The notes beneath the pieces were generated by a model. That model did no database searches. It worked only from the letters and a program-made list of their open reading frames with translations, and was not told the origin of the DNA. 64,000 bases of DNA, taken from contig NZ_LT984895.1 of assembly GCF_900258505.1 (NCBI RefSeq), forward strand, positions 1,656,261 through 1,720,260, in the 5' to 3' direction. This document shows positions 11,175 to 20,940 of this stretch, one piece after another. Both the position numbers and the translations under genes were made by a program. Every line of letters starts with the position of its first letter. Within the stretch, counting starts at the first letter, position 1. Source of the stretch: Brachybacterium timonense. Its GTDB lineage: Bacteria; Actinomycetota; Actinomycetes; Actinomycetales; Dermabacteraceae.

Positions 11175-13271
11175 TCACGCGCCGGCGGCGCTGATCGATT
11201 CCTTCGCGGCGTCGACCACGGCCTGAGCCGTGATGCCGTACTTCTCGAACAGGGTGGCCTGGTCAGCACTCGCACCGTACTCCTCGATGCTGACCGCCCG
11301 CCCGGCGTCGCCCAGGAAACGGTGCCACGGCATGGCGATGCCTGCCTCGACGCTCACGCGGGCGCGCACCGAGGCCGGCAGGACCGACTCGCGGTACTGC
11401 TCGTCCTGCGCGTCGAACCACTCCACGCAGGGCACCGACACCACGCGAGCGGCGACGCCCTCAGCAGCGAGCTGCTCCTGCGCGGCCAGGGCGAGCTGCA
11501 CCTCCGAACCGGTGGCCAGCAGGATCACCTGCGGATCGCCGTCGGCCTCGCGCAGCACATAGGCGCCGCGGGCAACGCCCTCGGCCGAGGCCAGCGCGGC
11601 GCGGTCAAGGGTCGGCACATTCTGGCGGGTCAGGATCAGGCCGACGGGCCCGTCACGGTGTTCGAGCGCCGCCTTCCACGCCTGCGCGGTCTCATTGGCG
11701 TCCGCGGGGCGGACAACGCTCAGACCGGGGATGGCCCGCAGCGCCGCCAGATGCTCGATCGGCTGATGCGTGGGACCGTCCTCGCCCAGACCGATGGAGT
11801 CATGCGTCCACACATAGATGCTGGGCACGCCCATCAGGGCCGCCAGACGAACCGCCGGACGCATGTAGTCGGCGAACTGCAGGAAGGTACCGCCGTACGC
11901 GCGCGTCAGACCGGAGAGATTGATCCCGGAGAGGATCGCGCCCATGGCGTGCTCGCGGATACCGAAGTGCAGGGTGCGGCCGTACGGGGTGCCGGAGAAG
12001 TCCGAGGTGGAGCGCTCAGCCGGGATGAAGGACGGCTCACCGGCCATCGTGGTGTTGTTCGACCCGGCGAGGTCTGCGGAGCCACCCCACAGCTCAGGCA
12101 GAGCATCGGCAAGGGCGCCGAGCACTTTCCCGGACGCGGCGCGCGTGGCGAGGCCCTTCTCATCAGCGTCAAAGGTGGGTAGCGACGCCTCCCAGTCGGT
12201 CGGCAGCGTGCCTGCGATGAGCCGGTCCAGCAGCTCGGCGCGCTGCGGTTCACGCTCACGCCAGGCAGCCAGCTGCTCGTCCCAGTCAGCGTGCGCCTTC
12301 GCGCCGCGGTCGCGCAGCTCACGGGTGCGCTCAATCACGTCAGCGGCCACCTCGAAGGTCGCCTCCGGGTCGAAACCGAGCACCTGCTTGACCGCCGCAA
12401 CGGCCTCGCTGCCGAGCTTCGAACCGTGGATCTTGCCCGTGTTCTGGAGCTCGGGCGTGGGCCAGCCGATGATCGTGCGCAGGTCGATGAACGACGGGCG
12501 GTCGGTGACCTTCTGCGCTTCCTGGATGGCGGCCTTCAGAGCGGCGACATCCTCGTGGTACCCGGTGCCGCCTTGAGTCCAGTCCACGGTCTGGACATGC
12601 CAGCCGAGCGCTTCGTAGCGGGCGGCGACGTCCTCGGTGAATGCGATGTCGGTGTGGCCCTCGATCGAGATGTCGTTGTCGTCCCACAGCACGATCAGGT
12701 TGCCCAGCTGCTGGGTGCCGGCGATCGAGGAGGCTTCGTTGGTGACGCCTTCCTGCATATCGCCGTCGGAGGCGATCACGTACACGAAGTGGTCGAACGG
12801 GCTCTCACCGGGCGCAGCGTCCGGGTCCAGGAGACCGCGCTCACGACGAGCTGCCATTGCCATGCCCACGGCCGTTGCGAGGCCCTGGCCGAGCGGGCCC
12901 GTCGTGGTCTCCACACCATCGGTGTGCCCGACCTCGGGGTGGCCCGGCGTCTTCGAGCCCCAGGTGCGCAGTGCCTCGATGTCCTCGAGCTCGAGGCCGA
13001 AGCCGCCGAAGTAGAGCTGGATGTACTGGGTGAGGCTGGAGTGGCCAGCGGAGAGCACGAAGCGGTCGCGGCCCAGCCAGTGCACATCGGCCGGGTCGTG
13101 TCGCATCACGTCCTGGTAGAGCAGGTACGCGGCCGGTGCGAGGCTCATGGCGGTGCCGGGGTGGCCGTTGCCCACCTTCTCCACGGCATCGGCGGCGAGA
13201 ACGCGCGCAGTGTCGATGGCGCGGCGGTCGAGCTCGGTCCAGCCCTCAGGGGCGGTGAAAGTTTCGGTCAC
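11175..13271 (-). CDS. tkt: Transketolase
   Basis: Transketolase transfers two-carbon units with thiamine diphosphate. The 698-aa frame starts at GTG 13271, preceded by GAAAGGA. Motifs include GNGHPGTAMSLAPAAYLLY, the thiamine diphosphate motif starting ASDGDMQEGVTNEASS and ending in a DDN element, the GIREHAMGAI block, and THDSIGLGEDGPTHQP. Length and architecture are normal. It heads the reverse-strand tkt-tal-zwf-opcA/pgl cluster. Confidence 0.98.
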   Translation of the reverse strand: MTETFTAPEGWTELDRRAIDTARVLAADAVEKVGNGHPGTAMSLAPAAYLLYQDVMRHDPADVHWLGRDRFVLSAGHSSLTQYIQLYFGGFGLELEDIEALRTWGSKTPGHPEVGHTDGVETTTGPLGQGLATAVGMAMAARRERGLLDPDAAPGESPFDHFVYVIASDGDMQEGVTNEASSIAGTQQLGNLIVLWDDNDISIEGHTDIAFTEDVAARYEALGWHVQTVDWTQGGTGYHEDVAALKAAIQEAQKVTDRPSFIDLRTIIGWPTPELQNTGKIHGSKLGSEAVAAVKQVLGFDPEATFEVAADVIERTRELRDRGAKAHADWDEQLAAWREREPQRAELLDRLIAGTLPTDWEASLPTFDADEKGLATRAASGKVLGALADALPELWGGSADLAGSNNTTMAGEPSFIPAERSTSDFSGTPYGRTLHFGIREHAMGAILSGINLSGLTRAYGGTFLQFADYMRPAVRLAALMGVPSIYVWTHDSIGLGEDGPTHQPIEHLAALRAIPGLSVVRPADANETAQAWKAALEHRDGPVGLILTRQNVPTLDRAALASAEGVARGAYVLREADGDPQVILLATGSEVQLALAAQEQLAAEGVAARVVSVPCVEWFDAQDEQYRESVLPASVRARVSVEAGIAMPWHRFLGDAGRAVSIEEYGASADQATLFEKYGITAQAVVDAAKESISAAGA

Positions 13272-13634
13272 GGGATGTGTGTCCTTTCGTCGGGCAACGG
13301 ATCAGTTCCGTGCGGAGCGACTGACGGGCCGCCGTGACGTGGCCCGGGCGCACAGTGGGCGCCGATGCCCCCACTGTAGTCGCGCAGATCGCGACGAGCA
13401 GATGGGACGCGGGGTGCACCCGCCACAGCAGTGACGTGTGTGGTACCGCTCACGATGGCCGTTCTGGATGGAGTGGAAGCCTCGGATCGGTCCAGCCATC
13501 GGATCTGAGGGCACGACGACGGGCGTGAGGTGCGGCGACTCACCGCCTGCCGCTCTGTCGCGGGACCGAGGTCCCCCGTAGGATGGGGCGACGCCCTGCT
13601 GGAAGGTCCCCGGGGCAGGGAAGGACGGTGAGCG
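13272..13634. promoter_or_regulatory. Divergent tkt/ctaB intergenic region
   Basis: This 363-base gap contains no convincing gene; open frames on both strands are unsupported. It must hold promoters in both directions. TAGGAT at 13579-13584 is a good -10 candidate for ctaB, and GGGACCGAGGTCCC (13562-13575), a 6+2+6 palindrome, lies in its spacer region, where an operator could sit. No -35 element is convincing. Confidence 0.4.
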
Positions 13635-14591
13635 GTGACCGCCACGACCGGCACGGGTGCACGCTCGGCGCAGGAGCCACAGACGCAGCGGGAACCGCGC
13701 CGCACGCTCGGCTCTCAGCTGAAGGCCTATGTGGCCCTCACCAAACCGCGCATCATCGAGCTTCTGCTCATCACCACTGTGCCGGTGATGTTCCTTGCCG
13801 AGGGCGGATTCCCGTCGCCGCTGCTCATCCTCACCACCATGATCGGCGGCTATCTCGCCGCCGGCGGCGCGAACGCACTGAACATGTATCTCGACCGCGA
13901 CATCGACGCTCAGATGAAGCGGACACGGAACCGGCCGCTGGTCACAGGGGAGATCTCGCCGCGTGCGGGGCTGATCTTCGGGATTGTGCTGTCGATCCTG
14001 TCCAGCCTGTGGCTGGCCGTCTTCGTCAACGTCATGAGCGCCGCCCTCGCGGTTGGCGCGATTCTGCTGTATGTCGTGTTCTACACGATGATCCTCAAGC
14101 GTCGCACCAGCCAGAACATCGTGTGGGGCGGCGTGGCCGGGTGCATGCCGGTGCTGATCGGCTGGTCCTCCGTCACCGGCACCGTGTCGTGGACCGCTGT
14201 GCTGCTGTTCGGCGTCGTGTTCTTCTGGACGCCTCCGCACTACTGGCCGCTCGCGGAGAAGTTCACCAAGGACTACGAGACCGCCGGCGTGCCCATGCTG
14301 CCGGTGGTGGCCTCACGCACCAGCGTCGCGCACCAGATGATCCTGCACACCGCCCTGATGATCGCGTGCAGCCTTGCGATCATTCCGCTGGGACACACCG
14401 GCATCGTCTACGGGGCGAGCGCCGTCCTGGCTGGCGTCTGGTTCGGCTTCCTCGTCGTGCGCTACGCGGTGCGCACCCACCGCGGACTGACCGGGAAGAA
14501 GCTGGGGCCGATGGTCGTCTTCCATGGCTCGATCACCTATCTCACGGTGCTGTTCGTCGCCCTGGCTGTGGATCCCTTCGTGCACCTGTGA
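13635..14591 (+). CDS. ctaB: Protoheme IX farnesyltransferase (heme O synthase)
   Basis: CtaB farnesylates heme B to heme O, for cytochrome oxidase. The protein has 318 aa and starts at GTG 13635 behind AAGGACGG. The UbiA-family prenyl-diphosphate motif [18 protein letters not shown] is followed by [11 protein letters not shown]. Seven to nine hydrophobic helices follow, including the [14 protein letters not shown] block typical of heme O synthases. It is divergent from tkt, as in many actinobacteria. The stop overlaps the xerD start (GTGA). Confidence 0.97.
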   Translation: MTATTGTGARSAQEPQTQREPRRTLGSQLKAYVALTKPRIIELLLITTVPVMFLAEGGFPSPLLILTTMIGGYLAAGGANALNMYLDRDIDAQMKRTRNRPLVTGEISPRAGLIFGIVLSILSSLWLAVFVNVMSAALAVGAILLYVVFYTMILKRRTSQNIVWGGVAGCMPVLIGWSSVTGTVSWTAVLLFGVVFFWTPPHYWPLAEKFTKDYETAGVPMLPVVASRTSVAHQMILHTALMIACSLAIIPLGHTGIVYGASAVLAGVWFGFLVVRYAVRTHRGLTGKKLGPMVVFHGSITYLTVLFVALAVDPFVHL

Positions 14592-15565
14592 ACCAGCCGC
14601 AGGAGGCGTCGTCACAGGTGCGGCCCACCGACCGCAGAATCCTCGACCAGTTCCTTGCGCATCTGCGCGTCGAGCGGGGTCTTGCCACCAATACGGTCGC
14701 CGCGTACCACCGGGACCTCACCCGCTACCTGTGCTACCTGGCGTCACATGACCTGGATCCCGCTGCGATCGATCCCGGGCAGATCAGCGAGTACCTGCAG
14801 GTCCTGCGCACCGGCGCCGACGGGCGGTCAGCACTCGCTGCGGCCTCGGCGGCTCGCTCGCTGGCCGCCGTGCGCGGCCTACATGCCTTCCTCGACGCCG
14901 AACGGGTCTCCACAACAGGTGACCCGACTCGACTCGTGCCGAGTCCGTCCCTGCCATCCCGCCTGCCGCATCCACTGTCCGTGCCGGATGTGACAGCGCT
15001 GATCGACGCCGCGAGCGCCCCCGGGACTGGGCCGCTGTCCATCGAGCGGGCTCTGCGCGATCGTGCTCTGCTCGAGGTGCTCTACGGACTCGGCGCCCGC
15101 ATCTCCGAGGCCACTGGCCTGGACCTCGACGACATCGATCACGATGACCGCTCCGTGCTGCTGCGCGGCAAAGGCGATAAGCACCGTCGTGTTCCCGCAG
15201 GAACCTATGCTCTCGATGCGCTCGATGCGTACCTCACACGCGGCCGCCCGGCACTGGCGGCGAAAGGTGTCGGCACGCCAGCTGTGTTCCTGGGGTCTCG
15301 CGGCACACGGTTGACTCGGCAGGCGGCCTGGGATGTGGTGCGGCGGGCCGCTGGGACCGCTGGACTGGAGGAACACGTCACACCGCACACGCTGCGGCAC
15401 TCGTATGCGACGCATCTGCTGCATGGCGGCGCCGACGTGCGTGCTGTGCAGGAGCTCTTGGGGCACGCATCCGTGACCACGACGCAGCTGTATACCCAGG
15501 TGACCGTTGACTCTCTGCGCGAGGCCCATGCGGGCGCCCACCCGCGGGCGCGCCGAGGGGCTTAG
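14588..15565 (+). CDS. xerD: Site-specific tyrosine recombinase XerD
   Basis: XerD resolves chromosome dimers at dif. The GTG at 14588 overlaps the ctaB stop and gives 325 aa: an N-terminal SAM-like domain ([20 protein letters not shown]) and a C-terminal catalytic domain. The tyrosine recombinase residues are visible as Arg171 in [10 protein letters not shown], a lysine in [10 protein letters not shown], His267 and Arg270 in [11 protein letters not shown], His293 in [12 protein letters not shown], and Tyr302. The gene is followed by the parA-rluB string typical for xerD. The TAG stop overlaps a -10-like element for the next unit. Confidence 0.94.
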   Translation: MNQPQEASSQVRPTDRRILDQFLAHLRVERGLATNTVAAYHRDLTRYLCYLASHDLDPAAIDPGQISEYLQVLRTGADGRSALAAASAARSLAAVRGLHAFLDAERVSTTGDPTRLVPSPSLPSRLPHPLSVPDVTALIDAASAPGTGPLSIERALRDRALLEVLYGLGARISEATGLDLDDIDHDDRSVLLRGKGDKHRRVPAGTYALDALDAYLTRGRPALAAKGVGTPAVFLGSRGTRLTRQAAWDVVRRAAGTAGLEEHVTPHTLRHSYATHLLHGGADVRAVQELLGHASVTTTQLYTQVTVDSLREAHAGAHPRARRGA

Positions 15566-15568
15566 ACT
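15563..15568 (+). promoter_or_regulatory. -10-like TAGACT of a predicted leaderless mRNA
   Basis: TAGACT overlaps the xerD stop codon and ends six bases before GTG 15575. The same spacing recurs at six other start codons in this window. No good -35 hexamer is seen. It predicts transcription starting at or next to GTG 15575. Confidence 0.55.
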
Positions 15569-15574
15569 CGACCG

Positions 15575-15646
15575 GTGCGGTCCCGCAGGCAGCGCGTTGC
15601 ACCGCACCGAGCACTCCCCGCCGCCGACGACAGGACAGGACTGTGA
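15575..15646 (+). CDS. Leaderless upstream ORF (23 codons) coupled to parA
   Basis: Starting at GTG 15575, exactly six bases after TAGACT, the frame runs 23 codons and ends at TGA 15644-15646, which overlaps the GTG start of parA (GTGA). The peptide is basic and shows no known domain. Its placement suggests translation begins at the mRNA 5' end and delivers ribosomes to parA by termination-reinitiation. parA has only a modest purine-rich upstream site (ACAGGACAGG). It could instead be plain 5' leader. Too short for homology evidence. Confidence 0.45.
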   Translation: MRSRRQRVAPHRALPAADDRTGL

Positions 15647-16518
15647 CTCCCTCCGCGAACCAGCAGCTCGACATCGATCTGGGCCCCACTGGCCGGCCGA
15701 TGCCCGAGTTCCCGGATCCGGTTGCGTTGGACTCGCACGGACCGGCCCGCATCATCTCGATGGTGAACCAGAAGGGTGGCGTCGGGAAGACCACGAGTGT
15801 GATCAACCTGGGCGCTGCACTCGCGGAGCTGGGCCGACGGGTGCTGCTGGTGGACCTCGATCCGCAGGCGGCCCTGAGTGCGGGCAACGGCGTGAACCCG
15901 TATGACCTCGACGTCACCGTGTACAACCTGCTGATGGACAGCCGTGGCCACGACGTGCGCGAGGTGATCCAGCAGACCACCACCGAGAACCTTGACGTGC
16001 TGCCCGCGAATATCGACCTGTCAGCTGCCGAAGTGCAACTGGTCAACGAGGTCGCTCGCGAAATGGCGCTCGCACGGGTGCTGCGCCCCGTCGCCGACGA
16101 GTACGACGTGATCATCATCGACTGCCAGCCGTCCCTGGGGCTCCTCACCGTGAACGCGCTGGCCGCGAGCCACGGGGTGATCATCCCGTTGGAAGCGGAG
16201 TACTTCGCGCTGCGCGGTGTCGCGCTGCTGGTGGAGACCATCGAGAAGGTGCAGGACCGGATCAATCCTCGGCTGGAGATCGACGGCATCCTCATCACCA
16301 TGTTCGATCCGCGCACCCTGCATGCGCGTGAGGTCTGCCAGCGCGTGGTCGAGGCGTTCCCGGACAAGGTCTTCCACACGACGATCAACCGCACCGTGAA
16401 GTTCCCTGATGCCTCCGTCGCGGCCGAGCCGATCATCTCCTATGCCTCCTCCACGAAAGGCGCGGATGCCTATCGTCAGCTTGCCCGTGAGCTGATCTCT
16501 CGCGGCGGCGCCGCCTGA
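15643..16518 (+). CDS. parA: ParA/Soj family ATPase
   Basis: This 291-aa deviant-Walker ATPase has a 35-residue N-terminal tail, then the ParA fold: SMVNQKGGVGKTTSVINLG (Walker A with signature lysine), VLLVDLDPQAALSAG and IIIDCQPSLGLLTVNAL. No parB lies near, so it is the xerD-linked orphan type, not the origin-proximal segregation ParA. In most actinobacteria scpA and scpB follow; here rluB follows at once, sharing a base (TGATG). Confidence 0.93.
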   Translation: MTPSANQQLDIDLGPTGRPMPEFPDPVALDSHGPARIISMVNQKGGVGKTTSVINLGAALAELGRRVLLVDLDPQAALSAGNGVNPYDLDVTVYNLLMDSRGHDVREVIQQTTTENLDVLPANIDLSAAEVQLVNEVAREMALARVLRPVADEYDVIIIDCQPSLGLLTVNALAASHGVIIPLEAEYFALRGVALLVETIEKVQDRINPRLEIDGILITMFDPRTLHAREVCQRVVEAFPDKVFHTTINRTVKFPDASVAAEPIISYASSTKGADAYRQLARELISRGGAA

Positions 16519-17390
16519 TGCCCGCGCAACCGGGTCGCGGCCGCACGGCGGGCGGCTCCGGGCGTCGCCGGCGCAGCGCCTTCACGCCCCCGCGCACCCC
16601 GCGGCTGCGCGAGGCCGACGGCACCGCACGACAGAGCGATCCGCAGAATCTGCACACTGCCGATGGTGAGCGCCTCCAGAAAGTGCTCGCCCGAGCCGGC
16701 TTCGGCTCCCGACGCGCCTGCGAAGCCCTGATCTCGACAGGACGGGTGAGCGTCGATGGCGCTGTGGTGACCGAGCAGGGGCTGCGCATCGATCCCGCAC
16801 GGTCAGCCGTGCACGTCGATGGCCGACGTATCCAGCTCGATGACACGCTGGTGACCGTCGCACTGAACAAGCCGCGTCATGTGGTCTCCGCCATGCACGA
16901 CCCGCAAGGGCGACGCGACCTCACAGAGTTCACCGCCGAGTATCCCCAGCGGCTGTACCACGTGGGCCGACTCGACTACGAGACCGAGGGCCTCCTGCTG
17001 CTCACGAACGACGGCGACCTCGCGCACCGGCTCACCCATCCGAGTTTCCAGATCGAGAAGACGTATGTGTGCCGATTCGACGCCCCCGGCGGGCCACCAC
17101 GATCGCTCGTGCGGACTCTGCGTGATGGCGTCGAGCTCGAGGATGGCCCGGCCCGCGCCGACCGTGCCCGGGTCCTCGCCCAGGACGGCCGCGAAGCCGT
17201 GGTCGAGGTGACTCTTCACGAGGGTCGCAACCGCATCGTGCGTCGCATGTTCGCTTCTCAGGGGTACGACGTGACGGCACTTGTCCGCACCCGTATCGGC
17301 CCGGTGCTGCTGGGGAACCTGGCACCGGGGAGCAGCCGCAGACTCACCGAGCGCGAGCTCGGCACCCTGATGGCGGAGGTTGGGCTGTGA
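16518..17390 (+). CDS. rluB: Ribosomal large subunit pseudouridine synthase B family
   Basis: RluB-type enzymes isomerise a uridine in 23S rRNA. The 290-aa protein has a basic, low-complexity N-terminus (about 45 residues), an S4 RNA-binding domain (ERLQKVLARAGFGSRRACE), then the RsuA/RluB catalytic domain with the catalytic aspartate in VGRLDYETEGLLLLTNDG and the motif LHEGRNRIVRRMF. Its ATG overlaps the parA stop by one base and its own stop overlaps tyrA, so it lies inside a tight operon. Confidence 0.95.
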   Translation: MPAQPGRGRTAGGSGRRRRSAFTPPRTPRLREADGTARQSDPQNLHTADGERLQKVLARAGFGSRRACEALISTGRVSVDGAVVTEQGLRIDPARSAVHVDGRRIQLDDTLVTVALNKPRHVVSAMHDPQGRRDLTEFTAEYPQRLYHVGRLDYETEGLLLLTNDGDLAHRLTHPSFQIEKTYVCRFDAPGGPPRSLVRTLRDGVELEDGPARADRARVLAQDGREAVVEVTLHEGRNRIVRRMFASQGYDVTALVRTRIGPVLLGNLAPGSSRRLTERELGTLMAEVGL

Positions 17391-18565
17391 GCAGCGGTGA
17401 GGCGAGGAGCGGCGAGCGTCGCCCGGCAGGGGGCAGTGAGCACGCTGGCCCGTCGGCTGCCCTCCTCCCGGACCCGGTGCGGATCATCGGAACCGGCCTG
17501 ATCGGCGGATCCCTCGGACTTGCGCTCTCCGCAGCGGGGGTCACTGTCCAGGTCGAGGATGCTTCGCCCGGCATCGTGGCCCTTGCCGAAGAGATGGGAG
17601 TCGGCACGCCGGCCGACGACCTGTCCCCGGAACCGGCGCTCGTGGTGATCGCCGCACCGCCCGATGTCACCGCTCACCTTGTCGATTCCGCCCTGCGGCG
17701 CTGGCCCGGGGCAATCGTCACCGACGTGGCGAGTGTGAAGGAGACGGTACTGGAGGAGGTGCGGCGGCGCGCTCCGTCCGATGCCCTCACACGGTATGTC
17801 GGCGCCCACCCGATGGCGGGCCGTGAGGTGTCGGGCGTCATCGCGGCGCGCGGCGATCTTTTTCGAGGGCGCCCGTTCGTCGTCGTCCCGCACGAACAGT
17901 CAGCGCCGACGGCCACCTCGCTGCTGCGGACAGTTGCCACAGAGATCGGGTCCGTGCCCGTGGTGCTGGAGGCCGCCGACCATGATCGAGCCGTCGCCCA
18001 CGTCTCGCACGTGCCGCAGCTCGTCTCCAGCGTGCTTGCCACAACGCTGCTGCAGGCGAAGGATGGAGCGCTGGCGCTCGCAGGGCAGGGGCTGCGCGAC
18101 ACCACACGTATCGCCGATTCCGATCCTCACCTGTGGACAGAGATCCTCTCCGCCAATGCAGCTGCTGTGGGCGAGGTGCTCGACGACGCGATCGCGCGCT
18201 TGACCCAGGTGCGCACCGCTCTGGACACGTTGCAGAACGCTGATCGCGCAGGAACCCGCCCAGGTCGGCTCGCCATTGCGGAGGTGCTGCGCGACGGCAA
18301 TCGCGGTGCCGCCCGAATCCCCGGCAAGCACGGCAGCGGCACCGACGACTTCGCCACCGTGGCCGTGCTCGTGCCGGACCGCCCCGGCGAACTCGGTCGT
18401 CTCTTCACGACCATGGGCGAGATCGGTATCAACCTCGAGGATCTTCGCCTGGAGCACACGCTCGGCAGACGCGTGGGCATCGCCTACGCGGCTGTGATGC
18501 GTGCACGTGAAGATCGGCTCATCACGGAGCTCTCCCGGCGCGGTTGGACGGTCACGAGCGCCTGA
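17387..18565 (+). CDS. tyrA: Prephenate dehydrogenase
   Basis: The enzyme makes 4-hydroxyphenylpyruvate in tyrosine synthesis. The 392-aa protein starts at a GTG overlapping the rluB stop. After about 30 unstructured residues comes the NAD site IIGTGLIGGSLGLALSAAG, then VTDVASVKE and the GAHPMAGREVSG motif. The C-terminal part (VAVLVPDRPGELGRLF and on) is an ACT-like domain, the likely site of feedback control. It ends 18 bases before cmk-der. Confidence 0.94.
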   Translation: MSSGEARSGERRPAGGSEHAGPSAALLPDPVRIIGTGLIGGSLGLALSAAGVTVQVEDASPGIVALAEEMGVGTPADDLSPEPALVVIAAPPDVTAHLVDSALRRWPGAIVTDVASVKETVLEEVRRRAPSDALTRYVGAHPMAGREVSGVIAARGDLFRGRPFVVVPHEQSAPTATSLLRTVATEIGSVPVVLEAADHDRAVAHVSHVPQLVSSVLATTLLQAKDGALALAGQGLRDTTRIADSDPHLWTEILSANAAAVGEVLDDAIARLTQVRTALDTLQNADRAGTRPGRLAIAEVLRDGNRGAARIPGKHGSGTDDFATVAVLVPDRPGELGRLFTTMGEIGINLEDLRLEHTLGRRVGIAYAAVMRAREDRLITELSRRGWTVTSA

Positions 18566-18571
18566 TCCGCC

Positions 18572-18577
18572 TATCCT
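18572..18577 (+). promoter_or_regulatory. -10-like TATCCT, leaderless cmk-der
   Basis: TATCCT lies between the tyrA stop and the cmk-der ATG, with exactly six bases before the ATG at 18584. No ribosome site of useful spacing is present (AAGG abuts the ATG). It predicts an internal leaderless start in addition to operon readthrough. Confidence 0.5.
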
Positions 18578-18583
18578 TCAAGG

Positions 18584-20824
18584 ATGGACATCCCTCGCGT
18601 CGACCGCTCCGACCTGCGCCCCGAGATGGGAAGCGACACAGGCAGCACAGCAGTGACCATTGCGATCGACGGGCCCGCCGGATCCGGCAAGTCGACCGTC
18701 TCCCGGCTCGTCGCGCGCCGCCTGCACGGCGGTTTCCTCGACACCGGCGCGATGTACCGCGCCCTCGCGTGGGATTGCCTGGACCAGGGCATCGACCTCG
18801 CGGACCACGGCGCCGTCACCGAGCGCGCCCGCGCCCTTGATCTCGAACTCGGCACGGACCCCGATGGTGCCACGGTGAGTGTGCGCGGCCAGGACGTGAC
18901 CGCGCAGATCCGCACCGAACGGATCTCGCAGCAGGTGAGTGCGGTCGCGACGAACCTCGGTGTCCGGGCCGTGCTGCAGGAGCGGCAGCGCGTGCTGCTG
19001 CGTGAGGTGGCCGCGCAGCGTGGCTCCTGCGTCGCCGAAGGCCGTGACATCACCACCGTGGTCGCACCCGATGCCGACGTGCGTGTGCTGTTGACCGCGA
19101 GCGATGAGGTGCGCATGCGCCGCCGCGCCGCCGAACTGTCTCTGGATGACTCCGACGATGCACGCGAGCGCATGCTCGATCAGGTGTTGCGCCGCGACCG
19201 GGATGACTCGACCGTCTCGGAGTTCCTCACCCCGGCCGACGGCGTGGTGTCGATCGATACCGATGACCTGGACGTGGACCAGGTGGTGCAGGCTGTGCTC
19301 GACCTGGTGGAGGCAGCACGCAACCGCGTCAACGATGACCGCGTCAACGATGGCATTGGGCACCGACGTGGACCCGGCGTCTCCTCCGACGAGGCTGGCA
19401 CGGACGTCGCCGCCGCGTGGCGTGCGGGCCTGGAGGAGTACGACCTTGATGACGAGGACCGTGCGCTCCTGGACGCTCATGATGACGACCTGCCGGCACG
19501 GGAAACGGGTGCGAACCTGCCGGTCGTGGCTGTCGTCGGGCGACCCAATGTGGGTAAGTCCACGCTTGTCAACCGCGTGCTGGGCCGACGTGAAGCGGTC
19601 GTGGAGGACACCCCGGGCGTGACTCGTGATCGGGTCTTCTACGAAGCTGAGTGGTCCGGACGCGACTTCTGGCTCGTGGACACAGGCGGATGGGAGGACC
19701 GCGTTCAGGGCATCGCCTACCGCGTTGCCGAACAGGCGGAGATCGCGGTTGAGCTCGCCGACGTCGTGCTGTTCGTGGTCGATGCGACGGTGGGGATCAC
19801 CGACACCGACGACCAGCTGCTACGTGTGCTGCGGCGCTCGAAGCGTCCCATCGTGCTCGCCGCTAACAAGGTCGATGACCAGCGCGCCGAGCTGGAGGCA
19901 GCTGCGCTGTGGAACCTGGGGCTCGGACAGCCATACCCCGTCTCAGCGCTGCACGGCCGTGGCTCGGGCGACCTGCTCGACGCCGTGCTGGACGTTCTCC
20001 CTGCCGAAGGTCGAGGCGCGGCTGTGGATCATGGCCCGCGTCGGGTGGCTCTGGTGGGGCGCCCGAACGTGGGCAAATCCTCGCTGCTGAACCGCCTGGC
20101 GGGGGAGAACCGCGTGGTGGTCGACGACGTCGCCGGGACGACCCGCGACCCCGTGGATGAACGCATTGACCTCGGCGGTATGCCGTGGACCTTCGTGGAC
20201 ACCGCAGGTATCCGACGGCGCGTGCTGCAGTCCCAGGGCGCCGACTTCTACGCCTCCTTGCGTACACGGTCTGCGCTTGACCGCGCCGAAGTTGCAGTGG
20301 TGCTGCTGGAAGCCAACGAACCGATCTCCACCCAGGATCTGAAGATCATTGACATGGTTCTCGAGTCGGGCCGTGCGCTCGTGCTCGCCTTCAACAAGTG
20401 GGACCTGCTGGATGATGAACGTCGCGCACAGCTGGAACGAGAGATCGAGAAGGACCTCGGCCACGTCTCCTGGGCGCCGCGCGTGAACCTCTCCGCGCGT
20501 ACGGGGCGCCACACGGATCGTCTGCTGCCTGCGTTGATCACGGCACTGGAGTCCTGGGATCAGCGGATTCCGACCGGTCGCCTCAACGCATTCCTTGGCA
20601 CCCTCGTCGCAGCACATCCGCATCCGCTGCGGGGCGGAAAGCAACCGCGCATCCTCTTCGCGACGCAGGCCCGCACGCGCCCGCCGCGTTTCGTCATCTT
20701 CGCCTCAGGGTTCCTCGAGCACGGGTACCGCCGCTTCATCGAGCGTCGCCTGCGGGAGGATTTCGATTTCGTCGGCTCTCCGATTGAGATCGGCGTGCGG
20801 ATCCGGGAGAAGCGCCGACGCTGA
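18584..20824 (+). CDS. cmk-der: Fused cytidylate kinase - GTPase Der
   Basis: One 746-aa frame carries two enzymes. Residues 25-245 are cytidylate kinase ([35 protein letters not shown]), which phosphorylates CMP/dCMP. Residues from about 305 are the double-GTPase Der/EngA, needed for 50S assembly: first G domain [20 protein letters not shown] with DTPGVTRD, second G domain [20 protein letters not shown] with NKWD, then the C-terminal KH-like domain ([21 protein letters not shown]). An acidic linker ([20 protein letters not shown]) joins them. Separate adjacent genes are the common state; fused forms are known in some actinobacteria such as bifidobacteria. Confidence 0.96.
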   Translation: MDIPRVDRSDLRPEMGSDTGSTAVTIAIDGPAGSGKSTVSRLVARRLHGGFLDTGAMYRALAWDCLDQGIDLADHGAVTERARALDLELGTDPDGATVSVRGQDVTAQIRTERISQQVSAVATNLGVRAVLQERQRVLLREVAAQRGSCVAEGRDITTVVAPDADVRVLLTASDEVRMRRRAAELSLDDSDDARERMLDQVLRRDRDDSTVSEFLTPADGVVSIDTDDLDVDQVVQAVLDLVEAARNRVNDDRVNDGIGHRRGPGVSSDEAGTDVAAAWRAGLEEYDLDDEDRALLDAHDDDLPARETGANLPVVAVVGRPNVGKSTLVNRVLGRREAVVEDTPGVTRDRVFYEAEWSGRDFWLVDTGGWEDRVQGIAYRVAEQAEIAVELADVVLFVVDATVGITDTDDQLLRVLRRSKRPIVLAANKVDDQRAELEAAALWNLGLGQPYPVSALHGRGSGDLLDAVLDVLPAEGRGAAVDHGPRRVALVGRPNVGKSSLLNRLAGENRVVVDDVAGTTRDPVDERIDLGGMPWTFVDTAGIRRRVLQSQGADFYASLRTRSALDRAEVAVVLLEANEPISTQDLKIIDMVLESGRALVLAFNKWDLLDDERRAQLEREIEKDLGHVSWAPRVNLSARTGRHTDRLLPALITALESWDQRIPTGRLNAFLGTLVAAHPHPLRGGKQPRILFATQARTRPPRFVIFASGFLEHGYRRFIERRLREDFDFVGSPIEIGVRIREKRRR

Positions 20825-20829
20825 TTGTC

Positions 20830-20865
20830 GGCCGATGCGCCGGGCTTCCGTGCGGGGCGTCGGCC
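20830..20865. terminator. Hairpin after cmk-der
   Basis: GGCCGA (20830-20835) pairs with TCGGCC (20860-20865), extended inward by six further positions with one mismatch and one G-U. TTATG follows. It lies directly after the cmk-der stop and probably ends the xerD-to-der transcript. Confidence 0.6.
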
Positions 20866-20928
20866 TTATGCCGTTCTGACACGGCTAACTCGTGCGGGCA
20901 TGATGTGCGCGGCATGTGCCCGAGCGCA

Positions 20929-20934
20929 TAGGCT
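20929..20934 (+). promoter_or_regulatory. -10-like TAGGCT, leaderless TM2 gene
   Basis: TAGGCT is followed by exactly six bases (GGGCCC) and then the ATG at 20941. No ribosome-binding site precedes that ATG, which agrees with a leaderless mRNA. Confidence 0.6.
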
Positions 20935-20940
20935 GGGCCC

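Noticed and set aside
13583-14587. Apparent in-frame N-terminal extension of XerD through ctaB
   Set aside because: The extension is the out-of-frame reading of ctaB. XerD homology begins at the GTG at 14588, which overlaps the ctaB stop.
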